The notes under the pieces were generated by a model. That model did not search any database. It had not been told where the DNA came from and worked only from the letters and a program-made list of their open reading frames with translations. DNA of 36,563 nt, taken from the NCBI GenBank assembly GCA_017513865.1, contig JAFWMN010000009.1, forward strand, positions 1-36,563. The letters are read 5' to 3'. The translations under genes and the position numbers were made by a program. This document shows positions 14,376 to 21,534 of the stretch, in pieces. This DNA is from Bacilli bacterium (GTDB taxonomy: Bacteria > Bacillota_I > Bacilli_A > RF39 > UBA660). The number at the start of each line of letters is the position of its first letter. Position 1 is the first letter of the stretch.

Positions 14376-16070
14376 ATGAAAGAAGAGACTATTACGGCTA
14401 GAATTAAAAATTTCTTCGGAGCAAAAAAAGAAGAAGTTGATCAAAAAACTGATGAAAAAGCAAACGAATACAAATTAATGGATGAAGAAAAATTTAATGA
14501 ATTATTAGAAGAAATTAAAAATGAGGATACTACTGATGAACGAAGAGAAGAATTAGTTGGTTATTGTGCTCTTGCCATTGATGAATGGAAAAGATTCTAC
14601 GAAGATAATAAAGATAATCCAGCATTTAAACAAGCACCAGAAGGTCAAGATAAAACTCCTATAGAAGCAATACAAGAAAAAATCGAAAAATTTGAAAACA
14701 CATTTAATGAAACATATGAGCACATTTATCCAACAGAACCAGCTCCTGAACAAGAAGAACCAAGCGTAGAAACGCCAGAACAAGAAGAGCCCGTTATAAC
14801 TCCAGATCCTGTTATTGATTTTTCAGATCCTTTTGATTCTGAAGACAAAGCTTCAAAGGAAGAAACTCCAGAATCTGAACCAGAAGTCGAAGAACCAACT
14901 CCCGTTGAAGAAGAAACACCAGAACCTGAACCAGAAGTCGAAGAACCAACTCCTGTTGAAGAAGAAAAACCAGAACCTGAACCAGTAGTTGAAGAACCAA
15001 CTCCTGTTGAAGAAGAAAAACCAAAAGGAAAACATTTCACACCAAATTCACAAACAGAAACTGAAGAACCTGAACCAGTAGTTGAAGACAAAGAAGAAGG
15101 TATTGGTTTAGAAGATTTAACCCAATTTGATTCTTATGACGATTATTTAGAAGCTTATTGTAGTGCTAATAGAAAACCAGAAGATCATATAAAATTCTTT
15201 ATAGATTTGCGAAATGGAAGAAAACCACAAGATTTAAAAACTGAAGAAGAATTCATAGATGAAAAAAGAAAACAAATTGAGAAAAAAACGCAAGAAGAAC
15301 AAAAACAACAAATTGTTGGACTAAAAAAAGAACTTTCTGAAAAAAGGGTACAATTAGGTAGTGCTCAAGAAAGAATAGAAGATTTAGAAAGACAGTTTAC
15401 AGAACTACAAAATCGTTTATCTGAAGCAAGAGGCGAAACTATAAGTCTATCTCAAAATGTTGCAGAATTAGAAGCTGAAATTGCTAACAAAGAATCTCAT
15501 ATAAGTCAATTAGATACACAAGTTCGTACCACATCAACTAATTTAACACAGTCACAAGATAGAGTTTATGAACTAGAACGTCAAGTTAGTGAACAATCAG
15601 AACAATTAAGACAAATTGAGGCTGAAAATGCTAAATTGGCTGAAGCTGAAAGAGAAGCCGAAGAAAGAGCTCGTCAAGCTGAAGAAAAAGCCGGAAAATT
15701 AACAGAAAAAATATCATCATTAACAAGTGGTGTTACAGGTGTAATAGAAGCTGCAAAAACTGGCGATACTAGAGATTTAGAGACTGTCGCAAGCGAATAT
15801 GTTGCTGATAAAGAAGCCAAAGAAAGAGAAGAATTAGAAGCCGCACGTGAATATGTTGCCGCTGCTAAAGCTGAAGAAAAAGCTTCTAAACCTAAAAAAG
15901 CTAAACACATGAAAAAAGCAGATAAAGAAGACCCTAAACCAGATGATGATTCAGAAGCTATTGATAACGAAATAATTGATAGTCCAGAAATAGAGGCTTT
16001 AAAAAAGATAAGAGAACAAGCTGAAGAAGAAGATATGTCAGTTGATGATGATTATGGAATGTCAATGTAA
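14376..16070 (+). CDS. Acidic Glu/Pro-repeat coiled-coil protein
   Basis: A 564-aa cytoplasmic-looking protein with no signal peptide or membrane segment. Residues 1-115 form an acidic helical domain. About 125-230 is a Glu/Pro-rich linker that includes three tandem 17-residue repeats (14868-15020, 51 bp each, core EEPTPVEEE). A second helical patch follows (LEDLTQFDSYDDYLEAY), then a long heptad coiled coil (about 290-450). The tail is Ala/Glu-rich with a Lys cluster (KPKKAKHMKK) and a very acidic end. Such organisation is typical of scaffolding or filament-like proteins, but no specific function can be assigned. The ribosome-binding site is aaaggagatggg, and the gene is third in the operon after DUF1292. 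Confidence 0.8.
   Translation: MKEETITARIKNFFGAKKEEVDQKTDEKANEYKLMDEEKFNELLEEIKNEDTTDERREELVGYCALAIDEWKRFYEDNKDNPAFKQAPEGQDKTPIEAIQEKIEKFENTFNETYEHIYPTEPAPEQEEPSVETPEQEEPVITPDPVIDFSDPFDSEDKASKEETPESEPEVEEPTPVEEETPEPEPEVEEPTPVEEEKPEPEPVVEEPTPVEEEKPKGKHFTPNSQTETEEPEPVVEDKEEGIGLEDLTQFDSYDDYLEAYCSANRKPEDHIKFFIDLRNGRKPQDLKTEEEFIDEKRKQIEKKTQEEQKQQIVGLKKELSEKRVQLGSAQERIEDLERQFTELQNRLSEARGETISLSQNVAELEAEIANKESHISQLDTQVRTTSTNLTQSQDRVYELERQVSEQSEQLRQIEAENAKLAEAEREAEERARQAEEKAGKLTEKISSLTSGVTGVIEAAKTGDTRDLETVASEYVADKEAKEREELEAAREYVAAAKAEEKASKPKKAKHMKKADKEDPKPDDDSEAIDNEIIDSPEIEALKKIREQAEEEDMSVDDDYGMSM
14868..15020 (+). repeat. Three tandem 51-bp coding repeats
   Basis: Units 14868-14918, 14919-14969 and 14970-15020 encode near-identical 17-residue Pro/Glu/Val blocks. 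The third unit differs by a few substitutions (Glu to Val at one position). The pattern fits expansion by slippage or unequal recombination. Confidence 0.85.
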
Positions 16071-16091
16071 ACACCGAAAGGTGTTTTTTTA
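16069..16091 (+). terminator. Intrinsic terminator after the coiled-coil protein gene
   Basis: The stem aaacacc / ggtgttt closes a GAAA tetraloop and is followed by a T run, starting at the stop codon. Confidence 0.85.
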
Positions 16092-16092
16092 T

Positions 16093-16121
16093 TGATTTTT
16101 TAGAAAAAAACATGATATAAT
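16093..16121 (+). promoter_or_regulatory. Sigma-A promoter of the NfeD-like gene
   Basis: TTGATT (16093-16098), 17 bases, TATAAT (16116-16121). Confidence 0.7.
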
Positions 16122-16141
16122 CTTACAGGGGAGGTGCCATA

Positions 16142-16411
16142 ATGCACGAATGGATAGTATGGCTAATAATAGTTGTTTTACTTTTTTTAATTGAAATAAT
16201 GACAATAAATATAACCACAATATGGTTTGTAATTAGTGGTATTATCGCACTAATTACCTCAATATTTATCGATAATTTCATTATTCAATTTTCAGCTTTC
16301 GTAATTCTTGGGATATTACTTTTATTAATCGCAAAACCATATTTAACAAAATATTTGAAAGATCATAATTTACCAATAATAACTAAAAAAATGGATAAAA
16401 ATAACAAATGA
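16142..16411 (+). CDS. Short NfeD-like membrane protein
   Basis: An 89-aa protein with two or three hydrophobic helices. The N-terminal signature of NfeD-family proteins is visible (an LFLIEIMT stretch followed by a Trp-Phe and an Ile/Ala-rich helix). Typical NfeD proteins continue into a soluble OB-fold domain of about 60-70 residues; here the chain stops after a short Lys-rich tail, so only the membrane part is present. NfeD proteins usually partner stomatin/flotillin-type proteins, and none is adjacent. It is monocistronic, between a promoter and a terminator, with gaggtg as ribosome-binding site. Confidence 0.7.
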   Translation: MHEWIVWLIIVVLLFLIEIMTINITTIWFVISGIIALITSIFIDNFIIQFSAFVILGILLLLIAKPYLTKYLKDHNLPIITKKMDKNNK

Positions 16412-16412
16412 T

Positions 16413-16448
16413 AAACCTCGTTTTAATTTAAAGATGAGGTTTATTTTT
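16413..16448 (+). terminator. Intrinsic terminator of the NfeD-like gene
   Basis: aaacctc (16413-16419) pairs with gaggttt (16436-16442), followed by ATTTTT. Confidence 0.75.
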
Positions 16449-16452
16449 GTGT

Positions 16453-16479
16453 ATATTTAAATAATAATTTCCATAAATT
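16453..16479 (+). promoter_or_regulatory. Sigma-E-like (mother-cell) promoter upstream of yqfC
   Basis: ATA (16453-16455) sits 16 bases before CATAAATT (16472-16479), matching the sigma-E pattern ATA-N16-18-CATANANT. In B. subtilis the yqfCD genes belong to the sigma-E regulon. The predicted start would lie only about 10 bases before the ATG, at the edge of the Shine-Dalgarno sequence, which lowers confidence. Confidence 0.35.
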
Positions 16480-16494
16480 AGTATAGGTGATATT

Positions 16495-16728
16495 ATGATT
16501 GATGATATAAAAAATTATGTTTTTGATAATACATTTAAAATAATCATATTTAAAAATAAACTTAATATCATAAACTATAAAGAAATAGATCATTTTGATG
16601 ATAATAAAATAATTATTAGATATAGTAATAAATCATTAGTAATTAAGGGAGAAGAACTAATAATAACAAAACTTCTTGATGATGAAATATTGATAAATGG
16701 TAAAATAAAATTAGTTGAATTTAAATGA
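16495..16728 (+). CDS. yqfC: Sporulation protein YqfC (YabP/YqfC family)
   Basis: A 77-aa all-beta-looking protein that fits the YabP/YqfC family: an N-terminal DIKNYVFDNTFKIIIF stretch, then short strands including the Ser-Leu-Val-Ile-Lys-Gly pattern. In endospore formers the gene is a mother-cell sporulation gene lying directly before yqfD, exactly as here. ATG at 16495 behind aggtga. The yqfD start (16725) overlaps its stop (ATGA). The assignment rests on both protein pattern and gene order. Confidence 0.75.
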   Translation: MIDDIKNYVFDNTFKIIIFKNKLNIINYKEIDHFDDNKIIIRYSNKSLVIKGEELIITKLLDDEILINGKIKLVEFK

Positions 16729-16853
16729 TAGATAAATTAATAAGTAAAATATCTTTAAATGTTAAAGGAAAAAACATCAATAGATTCATCAAACGATTAA
16801 AAACAAACAAAATAAATATTTTAAAAATAAATATAAAAACAAAAATGAAGTAA
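16725..16853 (+). pseudogene. yqfD: Amino-terminal piece of yqfD, out of frame with the rest
   Basis: ATG at 16725 overlaps the yqfC stop (ATGA), the normal start position for yqfD. The 42-codon frame encodes a YqfD-like N-terminus (SLNVKGKNINRFIKRL, comparable to the RVEG-x-x-IERF stretch of YqfD) and then meets TAA at 16851. The rest of YqfD is in a different frame (positions congruent with 16937), open from 16784. Re-reading one base (-1), or restoring one missing base in the A-rich stretch about 16820-16845, would fuse them. This could be a real frameshift mutation, a sequencing or assembly error in an A run, or recoding; no classical slippery heptamer is in frame. Confidence 0.65.
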
Positions 16854-16936
16854 ATATAATCATATATAAAAAAGACTACGAAAAACTAAAAAGAATAAAA
16901 TCAATATATAATATTACTGAAACAGAAGTATATGGA

Positions 16937-17872
16937 ATGCTTAAAATAAAAAGAAATTTCAAAAAAAATAGTCACTTATTTATAATAACCACCCTGGGCT
17001 TTGCAATGTTTTTGTTTTTAACAAACATTATATTTAAAATAGAAATCATCCATTCTTCAAAAGAAATTAGAAATATTTTAAAACAAGAATTAAATAAAAA
17101 TGGAATAAAAGAGTATGCTATTAAAAAAAACTATAATGAAATTAATAAAATTAAAGATAAAATTTTAAATAAATATAAAAATAAAATTGAATGGTTAGAA
17201 ATAGAAAACCTTGGAACAAAATATATAGTTAAAGTAGAAGAAAGAAAAATCCCAAAAATAAATGAATCAAATAGTCCAAGGAATATAGTTGCTAAAAAAT
17301 CTGGAGTTTTAAAAAAGGTAATAGCTGAAAAGGGCGATATAGTTAAAGATATGGATGATTATGTTAATAAAGGCGATTTAATAATAACTGGCGACCTGAT
17401 TTTTAATAATGAATTGAAAGGAAAAGTAAGGGCAAAAGGAAAAGTATATGCGGAAATATGGTATGTTACAAAAACAGAATATCCTCTTGTCATAAAACAA
17501 GAAATTAAAACCGGAAAAAGCCAAAAAATATATACTATAAAATTTTTGAATAAAAGTATTGAGTTTACATTTAATAAATTCAAAACAAAAAAAACAAAAA
17601 GAAAGACACTTTTCAAGCATCAATTTCTACCACTTTCTATAAATAAAGAATATCAAGAAGAAACAAAAATACTTGAAGAAGTTTTAACATATGAAGAAGC
17701 TCTAACAAAAGCAAAAACTGAAACAATAAATGAAATAAAACGTAAACTAAACAAAGATGAATACATAATTCGCAGTAATTATTTGAAAAGTACCGTAAAT
17801 AATAGTACAATAATAGTGGAAATGTTTTTCGCCGTTTATGAGGACATTACCGATTTTATAGAAACCGGGTGA
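16937..17872 (+). CDS. yqfD: Sporulation protein YqfD, main portion (reading frame separated from its N-terminus)
   Basis: A 311-aa frame carrying most of YqfD. It has a single transmembrane segment (about residues 18-35, LFIITTLGFAMFLFL). The extracytoplasmic region has the family's EIRNILKQELNKNGIKEYAI, KIEWLEIENLGTKYIVKVEER, VAKKSGVLKKVIAEKGD and GDLIITGD-type blocks, and the C-terminus ends in a long amphipathic stretch. YqfD is needed for efficient late sporulation in Bacillota. The ATG at 16937 has no convincing ribosome-binding site, and the frame is open back to 16784, which supports its being a continuation of the 16725 frame after a frameshift. The stop overlaps the VanZ-family start. 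Confidence 0.75.
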   Translation: MLKIKRNFKKNSHLFIITTLGFAMFLFLTNIIFKIEIIHSSKEIRNILKQELNKNGIKEYAIKKNYNEINKIKDKILNKYKNKIEWLEIENLGTKYIVKVEERKIPKINESNSPRNIVAKKSGVLKKVIAEKGDIVKDMDDYVNKGDLIITGDLIFNNELKGKVRAKGKVYAEIWYVTKTEYPLVIKQEIKTGKSQKIYTIKFLNKSIEFTFNKFKTKKTKRKTLFKHQFLPLSINKEYQEETKILEEVLTYEEALTKAKTETINEIKRKLNKDEYIIRSNYLKSTVNNSTIIVEMFFAVYEDITDFIETG

Positions 17873-18489
17873 TGATTTTGATAAGACAAAGCATATTAGA
17901 AATATTAGATGAAGTTTGGCCAACAATTTTAATATGTAGCGTTATTGCTATAAGCATGCGCATAACATACATCATAAAAACCAAAAAAGAATTTATCTTT
18001 TATAAAGAACTTATGTCATTCGCATTTTTAATATATGTATTATGTCTGTTCTATGTGGTGACCTTTCAAGATGTTGGATGGAGTAGTTCAAACTTCATCC
18101 CATTTAAAGAAATGTTTAGATATAACCTTGGAAGTAGATTATTCATTAAAAATGTTTTAGGAAATATTATAATGTTCGCTCCATATGGATTTTTTGTGTC
18201 ATATTACCTAGATTTAAAAAAACCAAACGCTAGTATTTTCTTAGTTTTATTATTATCAATTTCAATCGAGACAACACAACTAGTGATAGGAAGAGTATTT
18301 GACATTGATGATATAATATTAAATGTATTAGGTGGTTTTATTGGATTTTATTTTTATCACAGCCTAGATGCTATAAGAAACCACATGCCCCAATTTTTAA
18401 GAAAATCTTTTGTGTATAATATTATAATAACAATTCTTGTCATAGTCTTCATAATGTATATGTTAAATATGATAAATGTAGGAGTATAA
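17872..18489 (+). CDS. VanZ-family membrane protein
   Basis: A 205-aa protein with about five transmembrane helices and VanZ-like signatures: the SSNFIPFKEMFRY segment, NVLGNIIMFAPYGFF, SIETTQLVIGRVFDIDDIILNVLGG. VanZ-type proteins are linked to teicoplanin resistance and other envelope roles, with no defined reaction. The ATG at 17872 overlaps the yqfD stop (TGATG); the in-frame GTG three bases earlier is also possible. It occupies the place where phoH normally lies between yqfD and ybeY, and ybeY begins 1 base after its stop. Confidence 0.8.
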   Translation: MILIRQSILEILDEVWPTILICSVIAISMRITYIIKTKKEFIFYKELMSFAFLIYVLCLFYVVTFQDVGWSSSNFIPFKEMFRYNLGSRLFIKNVLGNIIMFAPYGFFVSYYLDLKKPNASIFLVLLLSISIETTQLVIGRVFDIDDIILNVLGGFIGFYFYHSLDAIRNHMPQFLRKSFVYNIIITILVIVFIMYMLNMINVGV

Positions 18490-18490
18490 A

Positions 18491-18934
18491 ATGAATAAAT
18501 TTGAAATATTTAATGAAACAAATGAAAAAGTAGATATAGAAGAAGAAAAAAAACTAATAGAATATGCTTTAAGACACGAGAATTTAAACAATGTCGAATT
18601 CAATGTTATTTTTGTAGATGCAAATACAATTCAAGAAATTAATAAAAAATACCGAAATATCGATAAAGTAACTGACGTTATTAGCTTTGCTTTAGAAGAT
18701 AATGAAAACATAACTTTTGAATTTGGAAGATTATTAGGTGATATTTATATATGCGTTGATAAAATGAAAGAACAAGCAAAAGAATATGGTCATAGTTTAC
18801 TTAGAGAACAAGGCTTTTTAACCATTCATGGTTTGCTTCATTTGTTAGGATATGATCATATGACTAAAGAAGAAGAAAAAATAATGTTTACAAAACAGGA
18901 GTTGATTTTAAATGACTACGGTCTCAAGAGATAA
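18491..18934 (+). CDS. ybeY: Endoribonuclease YbeY (rRNA maturation factor)
   Basis: A 147-aa metallo-endoribonuclease acting in 16S rRNA 3'-end maturation and ribosome quality control. The catalytic Zn motif H-x3-H-x5-H is present as HGLLHLLGYDH (His113, His117, His123), preceded by the conserved TDVISFAL stretch. The ribosome-binding site aggag lies just before the ATG and inside the end of the upstream gene. The next gene, dgkA, overlaps its 3' end by 23 bases. The order ybeY-dgkA-(x)-era is conserved in Firmicutes. Confidence 0.95.
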   Translation: MNKFEIFNETNEKVDIEEEKKLIEYALRHENLNNVEFNVIFVDANTIQEINKKYRNIDKVTDVISFALEDNENITFEFGRLLGDIYICVDKMKEQAKEYGHSLLREQGFLTIHGLLHLLGYDHMTKEEEKIMFTKQELILNDYGLKR

Positions 18935-19307
18935 AATAAAAATTAGAGGAAAAAAAAGATTAATAAATAGTTTTAAATATGCTTTTCAAGGATTAAAATA
19001 TGCTTTTGAATATGAACAAAACATTTTAGTTCATTTTTTAGCAACTGTATTAGTAATTGCCTTAGGAATTATATTTAAAATATCAAGTGTGGAATGGCTA
19101 GTAGTTTTTCTAATTATTGGATTAGTTATTGCTACCGAACTTATAAATACAAGTATTGAAGCAACAATTGATTTAATTACTAATGAAACAAATCCCTTAG
19201 CTAAAATAGCCAAGGATACCGCCGCTGCAGCTGTTCTTGTTTTTGGAATAACTGCTTTAGCAATCGCTATCGTAATATTTGTTCCTAAAATTATTTTGCT
19301 ATTTTAG
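18912..19307 (+). CDS. dgkA: Diacylglycerol/undecaprenol kinase (DgkA family)
   Basis: A 131-aa integral membrane lipid kinase with three transmembrane helices. It carries the DgkA signature around ATELINTSIEATIDL (E-x-x-N-T/S-x-I-E) followed by AKIAKDTAAAAVLV. In Gram-positive bacteria this family mainly phosphorylates undecaprenol, recycling the cell-wall lipid carrier. The start at 18912 lies inside ybeY; aggag at 18898-18902 serves as ribosome-binding site. An Arg/Lys-rich amphipathic N-terminus precedes the first helix, as usual. Confidence 0.93.
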   Translation: MTTVSRDKIKIRGKKRLINSFKYAFQGLKYAFEYEQNILVHFLATVLVIALGIIFKISSVEWLVVFLIIGLVIATELINTSIEATIDLITNETNPLAKIAKDTAAAAVLVFGITALAIAIVIFVPKIILLF

Positions 19308-19315
19308 GAGGTAAT

Positions 19316-20386
19316 ATGAAAATAATATATATTGATTGTACTGATAGAACTAAAACACATGATTATAGAAGAAGAGTAACCGACAAATATTTCTTTGAAG
19401 ACGCAAACAAAGAAGATAGCTGGCTTATAGACAAAGATTTAAAACCTTATAATATAGAAGACTGTATGTTAGTAAGAACTACTAATTTTTTTCCATTTAA
19501 TCACGAAATTCATACTCAAAAAGAAGAAAATGCATACAAATTAGATAATTCTATGTATTTTAAATACCCACTTTTGGAAATACTTCAAGAAAAGTATCCT
19601 GATACTTGGAAAGATGAAGAAAAAAAATATGGTGTTTTCTCTAAATTACAAAGAGAAACAATTCACTTTACTGTTAATGGTTTAGTGCAGTCTCACGACT
19701 ACGGAAATTTTGAAGGAAGAAATTTCATAATTTTAGAGCCATTAAAATATCATATAGATGATTCTCTTTTAGCGCTAAGACCTGAAGATACTTATTTTAA
19801 AGGAAGTATGAAATTATCTAATGAAAGCTCTATTCTAATTAATGATAAAGTATATGAACAAATAAAAGATGACCCAAAATATAAGGAAGAATTAGAAACA
19901 TATGCTAATATTTTTGTATACACCGGTGAAAATGAAGAACTTGCGGTTAGAGAAGCTTTAAATACTTTGGGATATGATAGTTTCTTAGTTAGTAATAATT
20001 ACCTAACTAATGGCCAAGATGAAGATTATCCAGCCAAAGAAATGACTGATTTTTTAAAAACTTTTGCTGAAGTTCATAGTATTTCTCAAACTCCTCACTC
20101 TTATACAGCTGAATATAAAGAAGAACACGAAGCCACACTAACAAGTGCTGAAGAAATAGACGGCATGCATTTAAAATATGTTTTAGATAATAGCGATTTA
20201 CCTAACGAATTAAAAGAAGCCATATTAGATGAAATGGATAATTACTTTTCAAATAGTTTCAAAAACTTACTTAAAGAAGCTATAGAAATAATCGGCTTAG
20301 AAAAGTTAGAAAAATTAACCCATGAATTTAATGGACTAATGATAGAAGAAAATAAAAAACGAAAGCAAGAAGGTATGAAAATATGA
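19316..20386 (+). CDS. Conserved-looking protein of unknown function between dgkA and era
   Basis: A 356-aa soluble protein with no signal peptide or membrane segment. The central region has a motif-rich stretch (TIHFTVNGLVQSHDYGNF, then an IILEP strand) with His, Asp and Asn residues that look conserved enough for an active site. Its C-terminal third is acidic and helical. I do not recognise the family. It has a strong ribosome-binding site (aggaggtaat), starts 8 bases after dgkA, and its stop overlaps the era ATG (ATGA). It is therefore an integral part of this operon, at the position where many Firmicutes carry cdd (cytidine deaminase); it shows no cytidine deaminase zinc motif. Confidence 0.8.
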   Translation: MKIIYIDCTDRTKTHDYRRRVTDKYFFEDANKEDSWLIDKDLKPYNIEDCMLVRTTNFFPFNHEIHTQKEENAYKLDNSMYFKYPLLEILQEKYPDTWKDEEKKYGVFSKLQRETIHFTVNGLVQSHDYGNFEGRNFIILEPLKYHIDDSLLALRPEDTYFKGSMKLSNESSILINDKVYEQIKDDPKYKEELETYANIFVYTGENEELAVREALNTLGYDSFLVSNNYLTNGQDEDYPAKEMTDFLKTFAEVHSISQTPHSYTAEYKEEHEATLTSAEEIDGMHLKYVLDNSDLPNELKEAILDEMDNYFSNSFKNLLKEAIEIIGLEKLEKLTHEFNGLMIEENKKRKQEGMKI

Positions 20387-21270
20387 AAAGTGGATTTGTA
20401 AGTTTTGTGGGTAGACCCAATGTTGGTAAATCAACTTTAATAAATAGTATAATTGGATCTAAAATTGCGATTACTTCTAAAGTTGCCAATACAACAAGGA
20501 ACATAATCCAAGGCATTTATAATGATGAAGAGAGCCAAATAGTGTTTGTTGATACTCCAGGTATTCATAAACCAAATAATAAACTAGGCCAAATGCTAAA
20601 TAAAGGTGCGTATTACAGTATTGAAGATGTCGACATCGTATGTATGTTAGTTGATGCTAAAGCAGGTTTAGGTAAAGGCGATAAATACGTTATTGAAAAA
20701 TTAAAAGAAATAAATAAACCAGTAATTTTAATAATTAATAAAATAGATGGCTTATCTAAAGACGAAATATTCTTAAAAATTAATGAATATAAAGATTTAT
20801 ACGATTTTAAAGAAATAGTTCCAATATCTGCTCTAAAAGGAAATAACATAGAAGAACTAATTAAAACTATAAAAAAATATTTAAAAGATGAAATAAAATA
20901 TTTTGACGATGAAACAAAAACAAATAAAAGTATTGAATTTATGATCTCAGAAATAGTAAGAGAAAAAATACTTAATTTAACCAAAGAAGAAGTGCCACAT
21001 TCAGTAACATGCGTAACTGAAAAAATGGTTAAAGATAAAGATAAAAATATTATTAATGTAGCCGTTATTGTTGATAGAGATTCCCTTAAAAAAATAATCA
21101 TTGGTAAAAATGGGCAAATGATTAAAAAAATAGGAACTTTAGCTAGAGAAGATATTGAAAAACTTTTAAATACTAAAGTCTATTTAGAACTCTATGTAAA
21201 AACGATAGAAAAATGGCGAGACAAAGAAAAATACTTAACAGAATTTAAATTTAATGATTTCATGGAATAA
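20383..21270 (+). CDS. era: GTPase Era
   Basis: A 295-aa ribosome-assembly GTPase that binds 16S rRNA and links 30S maturation to the cell cycle. G1 GRPNVGKS (10-17), G3 DTPG (from Asp57) and G4 NKID (119-122) are intact. The C-terminal KH domain carries IIIGKNGQMIKKIG. Start 20383 overlaps the preceding stop as ATGA. A terminator starts at its stop codon and closes the operon that began at yqfC. Because ybeY and era are expected to be needed in growing cells, a vegetative promoter must feed them; none was found inside the cluster. Confidence 0.97.
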   Translation: MKSGFVSFVGRPNVGKSTLINSIIGSKIAITSKVANTTRNIIQGIYNDEESQIVFVDTPGIHKPNNKLGQMLNKGAYYSIEDVDIVCMLVDAKAGLGKGDKYVIEKLKEINKPVILIINKIDGLSKDEIFLKINEYKDLYDFKEIVPISALKGNNIEELIKTIKKYLKDEIKYFDDETKTNKSIEFMISEIVREKILNLTKEEVPHSVTCVTEKMVKDKDKNIINVAVIVDRDSLKKIIIGKNGQMIKKIGTLAREDIEKLLNTKVYLELYVKTIEKWRDKEKYLTEFKFNDFME

Positions 21271-21296
21271 ACACCTTTTATAAGGTGTTTTTTTTA
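21269..21296 (+). terminator. Intrinsic terminator of the yqfC-era operon
   Basis: Perfect 7-bp stem acacctt (21271-21277) / aaggtgt (21282-21288) with a T8 tail, beginning at the era stop codon. Confidence 0.88.
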
Positions 21297-21347
21297 AAAT
21301 GTGATATAATTATAATGTCAAATAAAAAAATAAATTTTAAAAAAACA

Positions 21348-21376
21348 TTGACTACCGAAAATATGTTCGCTATACT
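21348..21376 (+). promoter_or_regulatory. Sigma-A promoter of yqzL-recO with a LexA-box-like palindrome in the spacer
   Basis: TTGACT (21348-21353), 17 bases, TATACT (21371-21376). The spacer holds CGAAAATATGTTCG (21356-21369), which differs by one base from the CGAAC-N4-GTTCG core of Gram-positive LexA/DinR boxes. Repression by LexA is inferred. Confidence 0.6.
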
Positions 21377-21443
21377 ATTATTAGATGATAAAGATGAATA
21401 AAAAATAAAATTATCAAACACAATAATAGTAGAGGTGAATATT

Positions 21444-21533
21444 ATGACTAAAGAAGATTTATGGAATTTATTTAGATTAACTGGAAAAATAGAATATTAT
21501 TTAGAATATGTAAAACTAAAAAAGCGAGGCTAA
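21444..21533 (+). CDS. yqzL: YqzL-family micro-protein
   Basis: A 29-aa protein starting at ATG 21444 behind gaggtg. Its sequence (a Trp-x-x-Phe-x-x-Thr-Gly-x-Ile-x-x-Tyr-Leu pattern) and its position between era and recO match the YqzL family of Firmicutes, whose function is unknown. The recO ATG follows 1 base after its stop, so the two are translationally linked. Confidence 0.8.
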   Translation: MTKEDLWNLFRLTGKIEYYLEYVKLKKRG

Positions 21534-21534
21534 T

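Noticed and set aside
14726..15091. Long minus-strand open frames opposite the Glu/Pro repeat (Ser/Gly-Thr-rich or Phe/Trp-rich products)
   Set aside because: They are antisense translations of the repeat-coding region with no ribosome-binding site or promoter; the plus-strand frame has normal codon use and a clear start.
16815..16853. Programmed -1 frameshifting in yqfD
   Set aside because: No slippery heptamer of the X-XXY-YYZ type is in the zero frame, and no downstream pseudoknot or stem was seen; mutation or assembly error is simpler.
20613..21101. 162-codon minus-strand open frame opposite era
   Set aside because: A shadow of the strongly conserved era gene, hydrophobic and Ser-rich as expected from antisense A/T-rich code; no start signals.
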